Below are positions 7,760-14,754 of a stretch of DNA of 16,008 nt, one piece after another. The notes under the pieces are model-generated. The model was not told the origin of the DNA, ran no database searches, and saw nothing but the letters and a program-made list of their open reading frames with translations. The first letter of the stretch is position 1. Each line of letters starts with the position of its first letter. Source of the stretch: an uncultured Coriobacteriaceae bacterium (GTDB taxonomy: Bacteria; Actinomycetota; Coriobacteriia; Coriobacteriales; Eggerthellaceae); assembly GCA_900554945.1 (NCBI GenBank), contig USJN01000006.1:1-16008 (forward strand), in the 5' to 3' direction. A program made the position numbers and the translations under genes.

Positions 7760-8752
7760 CTACGTTTGCGCCGCTAGGTCGACCATTACCGACATGCGGA
7801 ACCCACCCTTGGAGCGTTCGAGGGAAACCGCCCCGTCGTAGCGCTGCACGATTGTATCGATGACGGACAGTCCCCAACCGTGCTCAGCGAGGGAACCGCC
7901 GCTCGTCTGTTCCTCGGCGAACCGGATTCTGCCGAGAATTCCGCGGCGCGTCGTTTCGCGGCCCTCGTCCCCTTCCGACGTTGACTTGCTGTTACGCATA
8001 TCGAGCACAAGGTACGAACCTTTTACGGAAGCCTTGAAAACCACAAAACGTTTGCCGGGGTCGACGTCTTCGCAGGCGTTAAGCGCATTGTCGAGCATGT
8101 TCGACACGAGGGCGCATAGCTCGGAGTTGGAAATCGACACTTCGGCGGGAACCCTCAGCGAGCACTCCATGTTAACGCCCTTCGCCTTGAACTCCCGCAT
8201 CTTGAGCGACATCAGCGCATCGAGGGCGACATGGTCGCACACGCGCAGCGATTTCCTGCTCGCAAGCACGATGATCTCGTCCACGCGCTGTCCACTTGAG
8301 GCGACTTCTCCTCGGGAAAGCTGCGCATCGAGTTCGTGGAGCTGCTCGGCGATCTTCCTGCGGATGTCGCGCGCCTCGTTTTCCACGGAGACAAGCCCAC
8401 GAGCGCCCATGCGCTCGGCATCGATCTGAGCCTCGAGCAGGCGTGCCTTTTCTCTGAGGGCGTCCGCGTACTCGGCCTTCCCCAGCGCTGTGAACAGCAG
8501 CGAATCGAGCGGGATACAGGCCACACCCAGCGCAAGCGTCAAGAAAAGCATCGTCGGCTCTAGGTGGAGAAGCATCGTCGACGCCGCGATTCCCGCCACG
8601 CAGACGATCTGGCTTGCGGGGAGCAGCATGCAGGACAACAGGTAGCGAGGCGACGTGCGGGTCAGTCGGCGGCACAGGATGGCGGCCTTCACCGTCATCG
8701 CGACCAGCACGGCGACGGTAAGCGAAAGGGATATCACGAAGAGCACGTCCAT
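7760..8752 (-). CDS. GHKL-ATPase histidine-kinase partner lacking the phosphoacceptor His
   Basis: The protein has 330 residues. Three membrane segments (about 2-26, 36-61, 67-92) are followed by a coiled coil (95-140), a degenerate dimerisation helix, and a GHKL ATPase domain (about 205-328). The ATPase motifs are visible: N-box with SNMLDNALNAC (217-227), F/G1 region around RNSKS, G-box EHGWGLSVID (290-299), and the terminal GGFRM strand. The helix aligns without gaps to that of the preceding gene product. However, the key RHDxxN residues are replaced: His by Arg132, Asp by Lys133, and Asn by Glu136. The protein therefore probably cannot autophosphorylate in the usual way but may supply ATPase activity to a partner. 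The ATG at 8750-8752 is chosen for its AGGTGA site, over an in-frame GTG 3 codons earlier. It is third in the response regulator operon, 15 nt after its neighbour. Confidence 0.85.
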   Translation of the reverse strand: MDVLFVISLSLTVAVLVAMTVKAAILCRRLTRTSPRYLLSCMLLPASQIVCVAGIAASTMLLHLEPTMLFLTLALGVACIPLDSLLFTALGKAEYADALREKARLLEAQIDAERMGARGLVSVENEARDIRRKIAEQLHELDAQLSRGEVASSGQRVDEIIVLASRKSLRVCDHVALDALMSLKMREFKAKGVNMECSLRVPAEVSISNSELCALVSNMLDNALNACEDVDPGKRFVVFKASVKGSYLVLDMRNSKSTSEGDEGRETTRRGILGRIRFAEEQTSGGSLAEHGWGLSVIDTIVQRYDGAVSLERSKGGFRMSVMVDLAAQT

Positions 8753-8757
8753 AGCCT

Positions 8758-8763
8758 TCACCT
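8758..8763 (-). promoter_or_regulatory. Ribosome binding site deciding the start of the ATPase-half gene
   Basis: AGGTGA on the minus strand is 5 nt before the ATG at 8750-8752. The competing GTG start at 8759-8761 overlaps this site, which argues for the ATG. Confidence 0.55.
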
Positions 8764-8767
8764 GACC

Positions 8768-9760
8768 CTACGCCCTATCGCTCGACAATGCGGCGGGTTC
8801 GCAAAGCGGCGATGCGGCAGAAAGGGCGGCCTTGGAGCGAAGGACCACCGAGGCATCTCGGGCGTCCATGCTCTCGATTTCCCCTAGAAGGTCGCGAACA
8901 TGCTCGCGGGCAGCGTCGAATTCCCCACGCGAGGCGAGCATCTCGATAATCTGCAGATGATTGCGCAGGTCATGGCGGAGTTGAGCGGAATTCTCGAGAA
9001 GGGTGGAAAGATCGTCGAACAACTGCAACTCATCGTTGAGCTGCCGTTCGAGGGCCTCGATGCGCAGAGCTTCGAACCGTTCGAGCACGAAATCGTCGAT
9101 TGCGCGGAACAGGGCGAGGTCGGACACGAGAAAGAAGACGCCCATGAGCAGGACACTCACAACAAGCAGCGGACTCCACACGGCGGCCGTCCCTATCCCG
9201 ATGAGCGCAATCAGCAAGAAGGGAACTTGGAGCAGGGGAAACCATATAAAATACTTCGTTCCCCCACCAGTATACCGCTTCACCTCGGGGGTCAACCATT
9301 GGCTTTGAGCGCGACGAAGCATCACGAACAGTACATCGAGCAGAATCAGATGGAGGCCGGACGCCACCGCATAGCTGGCAAGTCGCGTGTATTTCTCCTG
9401 GTAGCTGAAAGGATCGTCGACAACGAGCATCCAAAGGAGAAGGCATGCAAGGTAAGCGATGATAGCAGCGACGATCGACGATGCGACGACAATCGCACGA
9501 TGCAATGGACGATCGCGTGCGAAAAGCGCAGGGGCCGCGCAGAGCAGAGCCTCCACCAGACTGAAAAGGGGCATGCCAATCAAAGAGGAAAACGGCACCA
9601 CCAAGAAGGAGCAGATGGAATACACGACCACGAAGAGGGCTGGGCGCGGGATGTCCAAAAGCCGCGTCATCACGTAACCGTATAAGATCTGAACCGGTAG
9701 GTACCCGACTAAATCGACAACGATGTTTTCCCAAGGCAGACCGAACGCCAGAACGTCCAT
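8768..9760 (-). CDS. AgrC-like polytopic sensor with phosphoacceptor His but no ATPase domain
   Basis: The protein has 330 residues. About seven membrane segments (near 14-34, 41-62, 64-81, 88-114, 127-148, 171-193, 195-218) lead into a coiled coil (220-258) and a dimerisation helix with the full motif LRHDLRNHL (261-269). His263 is the predicted phosphoacceptor, as in AgrC-type kinases. The protein ends 67 residues after that His. There is no N-box, G-box or any other part of a GHKL ATPase. The next gene starts 15 nt after the stop, leaving no room for a frameshifted domain. AgrC-type kinases usually run to about 430 residues. It starts 4 nt after the response-regulator stop, so translation is probably coupled. 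It likely senses a signal in the membrane and is phosphorylated by the partner encoded downstream. Confidence 0.85.
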   Translation of the reverse strand: MDVLAFGLPWENIVVDLVGYLPVQILYGYVMTRLLDIPRPALFVVVYSICSFLVVPFSSLIGMPLFSLVEALLCAAPALFARDRPLHRAIVVASSIVAAIIAYLACLLLWMLVVDDPFSYQEKYTRLASYAVASGLHLILLDVLFVMLRRAQSQWLTPEVKRYTGGGTKYFIWFPLLQVPFLLIALIGIGTAAVWSPLLVVSVLLMGVFFLVSDLALFRAIDDFVLERFEALRIEALERQLNDELQLFDDLSTLLENSAQLRHDLRNHLQIIEMLASRGEFDAAREHVRDLLGEIESMDARDASVVLRSKAALSAASPLCEPAALSSDRA

Positions 9761-9764
9761 CTCG

Positions 9765-10550
9765 CTACGCTCGCGCTTTCAAGTAATCGAGCAGCGCCTC
9801 TTTCACCTCGTGGCGCCGCTTCTGGCTCATCGGGACGCGCGAGCCGGACTTCACGAGGATGTCGTCTTTGCCGATCTCGACGACGTCGGCGAGGTTCACC
9901 ACGAAGCTCTTATGGCACCGCACGAACCCTTCGGGCAGCATGTCCTGGGCATCGGCGAGCGAGCAATACACCTCCACGACGCTGCCGTCGGTGTGCAACC
10001 GCAGCTTGCGGCGCTCGCTTTCCAGATACTCGAGGCAGTCGGCGTCGACCACGATCGTCCGACCGCGCACGTTGAACGTGAGCGAGCAGGGAGACGACTT
10101 CGGGGGGACATCGGCACGCGCGCCCTGACCCACCTGTTCGGTCTGCCCATCCTGCATATTTTGACCCGCAAGATTCTCCAGCGCCTTTTTCAGGGCGTCG
10201 TCGAGGGCGCTTTGCCTGATGGGCTTAACCAGGAAGTACACGTGTTGCGTTTCATAGACGGGCGTACAGTACTCGATGTAACCGGTTGCGTAGATGACCT
10301 GGGTTTTCGAGCCCGCCGGAAACAGGTCGCGCACCATGGAGATGCCGTCTGCGGCGTCGGTTCCCAAGTTGATGTCGGTGATGAGAATGTCGATTGCGCG
10401 GCCTTCGGAGACGAAGGACTCGAGTTCGGCGCGGGAAGCCATCTCGTGTATGACCAAACCCTCCGAGAAAGGCGAAGCCGCAACCCTGTCGATGAGCGCC
10501 GCCGCGTACTCTGCGTTGTCTTCGACTATGCAAACCGTGTAGGAAGGCAT
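9765..10550 (-). CDS. LytTR-family response regulator
   Basis: The protein has 261 residues. The receiver domain (1-115) has acidic residues E10 and D11, phosphoacceptor Asp59 in ILITDINLG, Thr89 in YATGY, and Lys109 in LVKP. A Gln/Gly-rich linker (about 128-150) follows, then a LytTR DNA-binding domain (about 157-261) with LEYLESERRKLRLHT and GFVRCHKSFVVNL. Members of this family (AgrA, LytR) bind paired direct repeats at target promoters and are activated by GHKL-type kinases. The gene is first in the operon, followed 4 nt later by the His-bearing sensor and then the ATPase half. This is a natural two-component set with the kinase split in two. The ATG at 10548-10550 has AGTAGG 9 nt upstream. 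A GTTTGCAAAC palindrome lies directly before the start codon. Confidence 0.93.
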   Translation of the reverse strand: MPSYTVCIVEDNAEYAAALIDRVAASPFSEGLVIHEMASRAELESFVSEGRAIDILITDINLGTDAADGISMVRDLFPAGSKTQVIYATGYIEYCTPVYETQHVYFLVKPIRQSALDDALKKALENLAGQNMQDGQTEQVGQGARADVPPKSSPCSLTFNVRGRTIVVDADCLEYLESERRKLRLHTDGSVVEVYCSLADAQDMLPEGFVRCHKSFVVNLADVVEIGKDDILVKSGSRVPMSQKRRHEVKEALLDYLKARA

Positions 10551-10593
10551 GTTTGCAAACCTACTTTCGCTCGCTTTCCCCTGAATGATATCG

Positions 10594-10599
10594 AGTATA
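10594..10599 (-). promoter_or_regulatory. Candidate -10 element of the signalling operon
   Basis: TATACT on the minus strand is about 45 nt before the response-regulator ATG, in a locally AT-richer stretch that also contains GATATC. No good -35 box is visible at 16-18 nt spacing, so an activator-dependent promoter is possible. The call rests on the -10 match. Confidence 0.4.
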
Positions 10600-10653
10600 C
10601 CCGAAAGGTCCGAGTTTGGCGCGCCGCCGCGAGAAGCATGAGGGGGACAATTT

Positions 10654-10822
10654 GAGGGGCTCTTCGGCAGCGCCCAGTCGATCAGACAGTCCTCATGCGC
10701 TGCGGAACTCGCTTTGTGGACGCCGTTTCAGATCGCGGGAGGAGCTCTTCGGCAACGCCCAGTCGCTCAAACAGTCCTCGCTGCGCTGCGGAACTCGCTT
10801 TGTGGACGCCGCCGAAGAGCCC
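10654..10822. repeat. Two-copy intergenic repeat bounded by 12-bp inverted repeats
   Basis: Copy 1 (10654-10725) and copy 2 (10739-10811) match apart from five substitutions and a one-base indel. The last 30 bases of each copy are identical. The outer ends form a perfect 12-bp inverted repeat, GGGCTCTTCGGC at 10657-10668 and GCCGAAGAGCCC at 10811-10822. Copy 2 alone is also flanked by GCTCTTCGGC (10744-10753) and GCCGAAGAGC (10811-10820). No transposase is nearby. It could be a REP/MITE-like dispersed element or a local duplication with a long-range hairpin. Confidence 0.8.
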
Positions 10823-10897
10823 GAGTCCGGTCGCAAAGCGCAAGACGCGAGCGCTTTCTGATACCATGAGTGCATACGCGTAAAGAGAGGCATCCCC

Positions 10898-11485
10898 ATG
10901 AATTATCACATCGCATCGTTCAAGGCAGCTTACGGCACCTCGTCGCAGCTTCCCGAGTCGACTCGCCCCGAAGTATCGTTCGCCGGGCGCTCGAACGTGG
11001 GGAAATCATCTCTTTTGAACAAGCTCATGTACCGAAAGGGCCTGGCCAAGGTGTCGCAAACGCCGGGCAAGACCGCCACGATCAACTTCTACGACGTCGA
11101 CGGCACCGATTTCGTCGACCTGCCCGGCTACGGCTACGCAAAGGTAGCGAAGTCGGAGAAGGGCCGCTGGTCGGAGCTGATCGAGGGCTACTTCAACCAA
11201 GACCGACGCTTCGCCTTGGTGGTGTCACTCGTCGACATTCGCCACGATCCCTCGGCGCTCGACATGCACATGGCGAAGTTCCTCTGGGAAAACGACTTCC
11301 CCTTCGCGATTGCCCTCACGAAGGCCGACAAGCTTTCTAAGCAAGCGGCGGGCAAGCAGGCATCAGCCATCCGCAAAAAGCTCGATTTGCCGAAGGACAT
11401 CCCCTTCGTGGTAACGTCCTCCTCAAACGGCACGGGCATCGATGAACTGCGGCGTCTGATCGATTCCTACGTCGCCGAAGCTTAG
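10898..11485 (+). CDS. ysxC: Ribosome-biogenesis GTPase YsxC/EngB (YihA)
   Basis: The protein has 195 residues, the normal length for this TRAFAC GTPase, which acts in late 50S subunit assembly. All G motifs are present: G1 GRSNVGKS (30-37), the G2 region with TPGKT (55-59), G3 DLPG (74-77) followed by YGYAKV, G4 TKAD (141-144), and G5 TSS (173-175). The ATG at 10898 is preceded by AAGAGAGG at about 7 nt spacing. The gene is often next to lon or clpX in other bacteria but stands alone here, divergent from the signalling operon and followed by a glycosyltransferase on the same strand 75 nt later. Confidence 0.96.
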   Translation: MNYHIASFKAAYGTSSQLPESTRPEVSFAGRSNVGKSSLLNKLMYRKGLAKVSQTPGKTATINFYDVDGTDFVDLPGYGYAKVAKSEKGRWSELIEGYFNQDRRFALVVSLVDIRHDPSALDMHMAKFLWENDFPFAIALTKADKLSKQAAGKQASAIRKKLDLPKDIPFVVTSSSNGTGIDELRRLIDSYVAEA

Positions 11486-11560
11486 TCACCGAGGACACAA
11501 CAAAGATTACGTGAGCGGACGACCGCGGAGGGTTGCCGCGCTTTTGGGAGGAAACGCCGC

Positions 11561-12787
11561 ATGAACATCCTGGTCATCACTGCGCAAAAGCCCGACAGCA
11601 CCGGAAGCGGCGTCTACGTCGCCGAAACAGTGCGCGCATTTTCGTCGGCGGGACACGAAGTGACGCTCGTTGCCGGCATCGACATTTCCGACAACGTGAC
11701 CCTCCCCGAAGGCGTCGCCTTCCATCCCGTGCGCTTCCGCACGCCCGAGCTACCCTTCCCCGTATGCGGCATGAGCGACCAGATGCCATACGAGGCGACA
11801 CGCTATCGCGACATGACGCCCGAGATGTGCGAGCGGTTCAAACGCGCTTTCGACCAGGCGATTCGCGAAGCATGCGAGGAGAAGTTCCCCGACGTGGTGC
11901 TCTGCCACCACCTGTATCTAGCGTGCGGCGTCGCCGTGCACTGTGTGCGCGAGGTTGCCGAGGCGAGGGGGTTCACGTGCCCGAACGTGCGCGGCATCTG
12001 CCACAGCACCGATTTGCGCCAGATGGGAAAGCACTCGCTCGAACGCGAGTTCATCGTCGAAGGCGTGCGCGCACTCGACTGCATCTTCGCGCTGCACGAA
12101 CCGCAGAAGCGCGAGATTGCGGAAATGTACGGCGTACCCGAGAAGCGCGTGCGAGTTGTGGGCTCGGGATACAATGATGAGCTCTTCAACCCGACAGGCC
12201 GCACGCCTCACGTTGAGGGCACGCCCACCCGCTTCCTCTACGTCGGCAAGATTTGGCGGAAGAAAGGCGTGGAAAGCCTCATCCGCTGCGCGAAACTGTT
12301 GGAAACAGCACCGCCCGATATTACGTTCAACCTGGTCGGAGGCTATAACGACGAGCACGAATATGCCGAGCTGCGCGAGCAGGCCGATGCGTCGCCCTAT
12401 CGATTCGCCTTCCCAGGAAAGGTCGACCAAAACCAGCTCGCCGGAATATATCGCAACTCCGACGTGTTCGTGCTGCCATCGTTTTTCGAGGGCTTGCCGC
12501 TCGTGGTGATCGAGGCGCTCGCCTGCGGATGCAAGGCCGTGGTGACCGACCTGCCCGGCATCCGCCCCTGGATTTCCGCGAACATCCCCGCGGCGCCCGT
12601 GTGGTATGTCGAGCCCCCGCGCATGGAGAGCGTCGACGAGCCCGTAGCGGACGACCTGCCCGCTTTCGAGCAACGTTTGGCGAAAGCGCTCGACGCCGCT
12701 GCAGCGGCACCTGCGCCGAGTGCCGCCGATTTCGCAGGGATCGAGCGCGTGACCTGGGCAGGACTCGCGGAGAAGCTCATCGCGTAG
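11561..12787 (+). CDS. Glycosyltransferase, GT-B fold, family 4-like
   Basis: The 408-residue protein has two Rossmann-like halves. The N-terminal acceptor half begins MNILVITAQKPDSTGSGVYV, with the Gly-rich donor-site loop. The C-terminal half (about 222-408) has FLYVGKIWRKKGVESLI (225-241) and the EX7E motif Glu310 to Glu318 in FFEGLPLVVIEAL. These are standard for retaining GT4 enzymes that move a sugar from a nucleotide donor onto a glycan, lipid or small molecule. The substrate cannot be read from sequence. The ATG at 11561 has GGGAGG about 9 nt upstream. It is downstream of ysxC on the same strand with no clear terminator between, and ends at the shared terminator. A Wzx-like flippase lies 2 kb away, so an envelope glycan role is plausible. 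Confidence 0.9.
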   Translation: MNILVITAQKPDSTGSGVYVAETVRAFSSAGHEVTLVAGIDISDNVTLPEGVAFHPVRFRTPELPFPVCGMSDQMPYEATRYRDMTPEMCERFKRAFDQAIREACEEKFPDVVLCHHLYLACGVAVHCVREVAEARGFTCPNVRGICHSTDLRQMGKHSLEREFIVEGVRALDCIFALHEPQKREIAEMYGVPEKRVRVVGSGYNDELFNPTGRTPHVEGTPTRFLYVGKIWRKKGVESLIRCAKLLETAPPDITFNLVGGYNDEHEYAELREQADASPYRFAFPGKVDQNQLAGIYRNSDVFVLPSFFEGLPLVVIEALACGCKAVVTDLPGIRPWISANIPAAPVWYVEPPRMESVDEPVADDLPAFEQRLAKALDAAAAAPAPSAADFAGIERVTWAGLAEKLIA

Positions 12788-12819
12788 CAGCGAGCCAAGA
12801 CGCACCGTTTTCGTGTCAT

Positions 12820-12859
12820 GGCATAAAGAAAGCGACCAGGAGGTCGCTTTCTTTATGCC
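12820..12859. terminator. Bidirectional rho-independent terminator between the glycosyltransferase gene and guaB
   Basis: A perfect 18-bp inverted repeat (12820-12837 and 12842-12859) has a 4-nt AGGA loop. The arm base is rich in A on one side and T on the other (GCTTTCTTTAT), so each strand ends the hairpin with a T-rich run. It can terminate the + strand glycosyltransferase transcript and the minus-strand guaB transcript arriving from opposite directions. Confidence 0.9.
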
Positions 12860-12964
12860 TCAGCGGACCGCCGGCTCGCCGACAATCCGCTATCTTGTCA
12901 AGACCGCGCATCGGGCTCCCTCGCGGCAGCCTATTCCGCCGATCAAGGGCCCGATGATGCTCGC

Positions 12965-14482
12965 TTACCTCATGTTGGAAGCGTAGGGAGCCTTGTCCTT
13001 CAGAAGGACGTCGTGCGCGCCGCCCTCGACGATGGACGTGGAGCTGATCACCGTGAGCTTGGCCTTGTCCTGGAACTCGGGGATAGTGAGCGCGCCGCAG
13101 TTGCACATGGTCGACTTGATCTTGAGCAACGTGACCGCAATGTTGTCCTTGAGCGGGCCAGCATAGGGCACGTAGGAATCGACACCCTCTTCGAACGACA
13201 GGCTCTTCTTGCCGCCCAGGTCGTAACGGCCCCAGTTGCGGGCGCGGGCGGAACCCTCGCCCCAGTATTCCTTCATGTAGGTGCCATTCACCATGACCTT
13301 GGCCGACGGGGACTCGTCGAAGCGCGCGAAGTAACGGCCGAGCATGACGAAGTCGGCGCCCATAGCCAGGGCCAGTGAGATGTGGTGGTCGTAGACGATG
13401 CCGCCATCGGAGCAAATCGGCACGTAGATGCCGGTCTCCTTGAAGTACTCGTCGCGCGCTTTGGCAACTTCGATGGTCGCCGTCGCCTGACCACGGCCGA
13501 TGCCCTTGGTCTCGCGCGTGATGCAGATGGAGCCGCCGCCGATGCCGATCTTCACGAAGTCCGCGCCCGCCTCGGCCAAGAAGCGGAAGCCCTCGCCGTC
13601 GACGACGTTGCCGGCGCCGATCTTCACGGAGTCGCCGTAGTGCTCGCGCACCCACTCGATCGTCATCTTCTGCCAATCGGAATAGCCCTCGGAAGAGTCG
13701 ATGCACAGCACGTCGGCACCCGCCTCGACCAGCGCGGGAATGCGCTCGGCGTAGTCACGGGAGTTGATGCCGGCGCCCACGATGTAGCGCTTGTGGGCAT
13801 CGAGCATCTCGTTGGGGTTCGACTTATGGGAATCGTAGTCCTTGCGGAACACCATGTAGGCGAGCGTGTCGTCTTCGTTCACGAGCGGCAGCGAGTTCAG
13901 CTTGTGATCCCAGATGATATCGTTAGCGACCTTAAGAGAAGTGTCCGCCGGCGCCACAATCAGCTTCTCGCGCGGGGTCATGAACTCGGAAACCTTCTCG
14001 TCGCCGCTCATGCGGGAAAGGCGGTAATCGCGCTCGGTGACCACGCCGAGCAGCTTACCGTGCGCCGTACCGTCATCGGTGACGGGCATGGTGGAGTGGT
14101 CGGTGGCTTCCTTCAGTGCGACAACCTCGTTGAGCGTCATGTCGGGGGAAAGGTTGGCGTCGGACTCGACGAAACCGGCCTTGTAGTCCTTCACGCGCTT
14201 GACCATGGCGGCTTCCTGCTCGATGGTCTGGTTGCCGTAGATGAAGGAAAGGCCGCCCTCGGTGGCAAGGGCCACGGCCATGTTGTCGTCGGAGACGGCG
14301 GCCATGATAGCGGACACCATCGGGATGTTCAGCGAAAGCGGGCACTCCTCTTCGCCCTTGCGATACTTGACGAGCGGCGTTTTCAGGCTGACCGACGCCG
14401 GAATGCACGTAGCAGGCGTGTGACCAGGCACCAAAAGATACTCGTTGAACGTGCGTGACGGCTCGTCATAGTAGTAAGCCAT
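12965..14482 (-). CDS. guaB: Inosine-5'-monophosphate dehydrogenase
   Basis: The protein has 505 residues and oxidises IMP to XMP with NAD, the committed step to guanine nucleotides. A TIM-barrel is interrupted by a CBS pair (about 110-225; [21 protein letters not shown] and a second copy). The catalytic Cys320 sits in [16 protein letters not shown] and [12 protein letters not shown] form the phosphate site, and the flap carries R419-Y420 in NWGRYD. The Cys-loop [10 protein letters not shown], rather than the classical GPGSICTTR, and the [10 protein letters not shown] start mark the divergent subtype seen in Clostridia and Coriobacteria. AAGGAG is 10 nt before the ATG at 14480-14482. The gene is monocistronic, with its own promoter and the bidirectional terminator. 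Confidence 0.96.
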   Translation of the reverse strand: MAYYYDEPSRTFNEYLLVPGHTPATCIPASVSLKTPLVKYRKGEEECPLSLNIPMVSAIMAAVSDDNMAVALATEGGLSFIYGNQTIEQEAAMVKRVKDYKAGFVESDANLSPDMTLNEVVALKEATDHSTMPVTDDGTAHGKLLGVVTERDYRLSRMSGDEKVSEFMTPREKLIVAPADTSLKVANDIIWDHKLNSLPLVNEDDTLAYMVFRKDYDSHKSNPNEMLDAHKRYIVGAGINSRDYAERIPALVEAGADVLCIDSSEGYSDWQKMTIEWVREHYGDSVKIGAGNVVDGEGFRFLAEAGADFVKIGIGGGSICITRETKGIGRGQATATIEVAKARDEYFKETGIYVPICSDGGIVYDHHISLALAMGADFVMLGRYFARFDESPSAKVMVNGTYMKEYWGEGSARARNWGRYDLGGKKSLSFEEGVDSYVPYAGPLKDNIAVTLLKIKSTMCNCGALTIPEFQDKAKLTVISSTSIVEGGAHDVLLKDKAPYASNMR

Positions 14483-14530
14483 GGGGAATATGCTCCTTCG
14501 CGAACGGGGACGACTATAGTGTTGTTCGAC

Positions 14531-14536
14531 ATTATA
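14531..14536 (-). promoter_or_regulatory. guaB: guaB promoter -10 element
   Basis: A consensus TATAAT on the minus strand lies about 50 nt before the guaB ATG and about 32 nt before its AAGGAG site. No consensus -35 is visible. The position where it would fall (about 14553-14559) lies in the loop of an 8-bp inverted repeat. Confidence 0.6.
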
Positions 14537-14542
14537 GACACC

Positions 14543-14570
14543 CCGCCGCGGGTTGCACGGGTCGCGGCGG
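14543..14570. promoter_or_regulatory. 8-bp inverted repeat over the guaB -35 region
   Basis: CCGCCGCG (14543-14550) and CGCGGCGG (14563-14570) are perfect complements separated by 12 nt. They straddle the expected -35 position of guaB. This could be a regulator-binding dyad or a GC hairpin at the end of the flippase transcript. It lacks a T tract, so it is not a canonical terminator. Confidence 0.4.
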
Positions 14571-14754
14571 CGAAATACCTGCGTTTTCGGAGAAATTCCC
14601 CAGCGGTCGATTCACGAGCAAGGGAAGACGACGCATCACCAGGGAAAGGCGGCGCAGGGTGCGAGGAAGGCGCGAGCCAGAGGCGGGGGCGCACAGCGCG
14701 TTCGGCCTGCCGGCGCGGGGCGTGCCGGTGTGCGGCGGGCGCCTGCAGCTCGGG

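Larger units (their letters stand above)
10551..10897. other. Divergent intergenic region between the response-regulator operon and ysxC
   Basis: This 347-bp stretch has no credible gene. From left to right it holds the response-regulator leader with the GTTTGCAAAC palindrome (10551-10560), a TATACT -10 candidate (10594-10599), a two-copy repeat region (10654-10822), and the ysxC leader with AGAGAGG before its ATG. Short open frames across the repeat are made of repeat sequence in several frames and do not look like conserved proteins. Confidence 0.7.

Noticed and set aside
9761..10660. A search for an AgrD-like autoinducing peptide gene beside the AgrC-like sensor
   Set aside because: No small frame with a Cys-containing peptide and ribosome binding site was found in or next to the operon, and no AgrB-like protease is present. 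The signal remains unknown.
10654..10822. A CRISPR-like array
   Set aside because: There are only two units, repeats are longer than the gap between them, and there are no cas genes or spacer-like regularity.
10682..10909. Short minus-strand open frames over the intergenic repeat
   Set aside because: Several frames are open at once, the translations are repeat copies, and they overlap the ysxC start. No protein family is recognisable.
12898..12903. A TTGACA on the minus strand between the terminator and guaB
   Set aside because: There is no matching -10 at suitable spacing, and it points toward the terminator with no gene to serve.
13382..14458. A long open frame antisense to guaB
   Set aside because: It is a shadow of the guaB coding strand with biased composition and no recognisable domain or start context.
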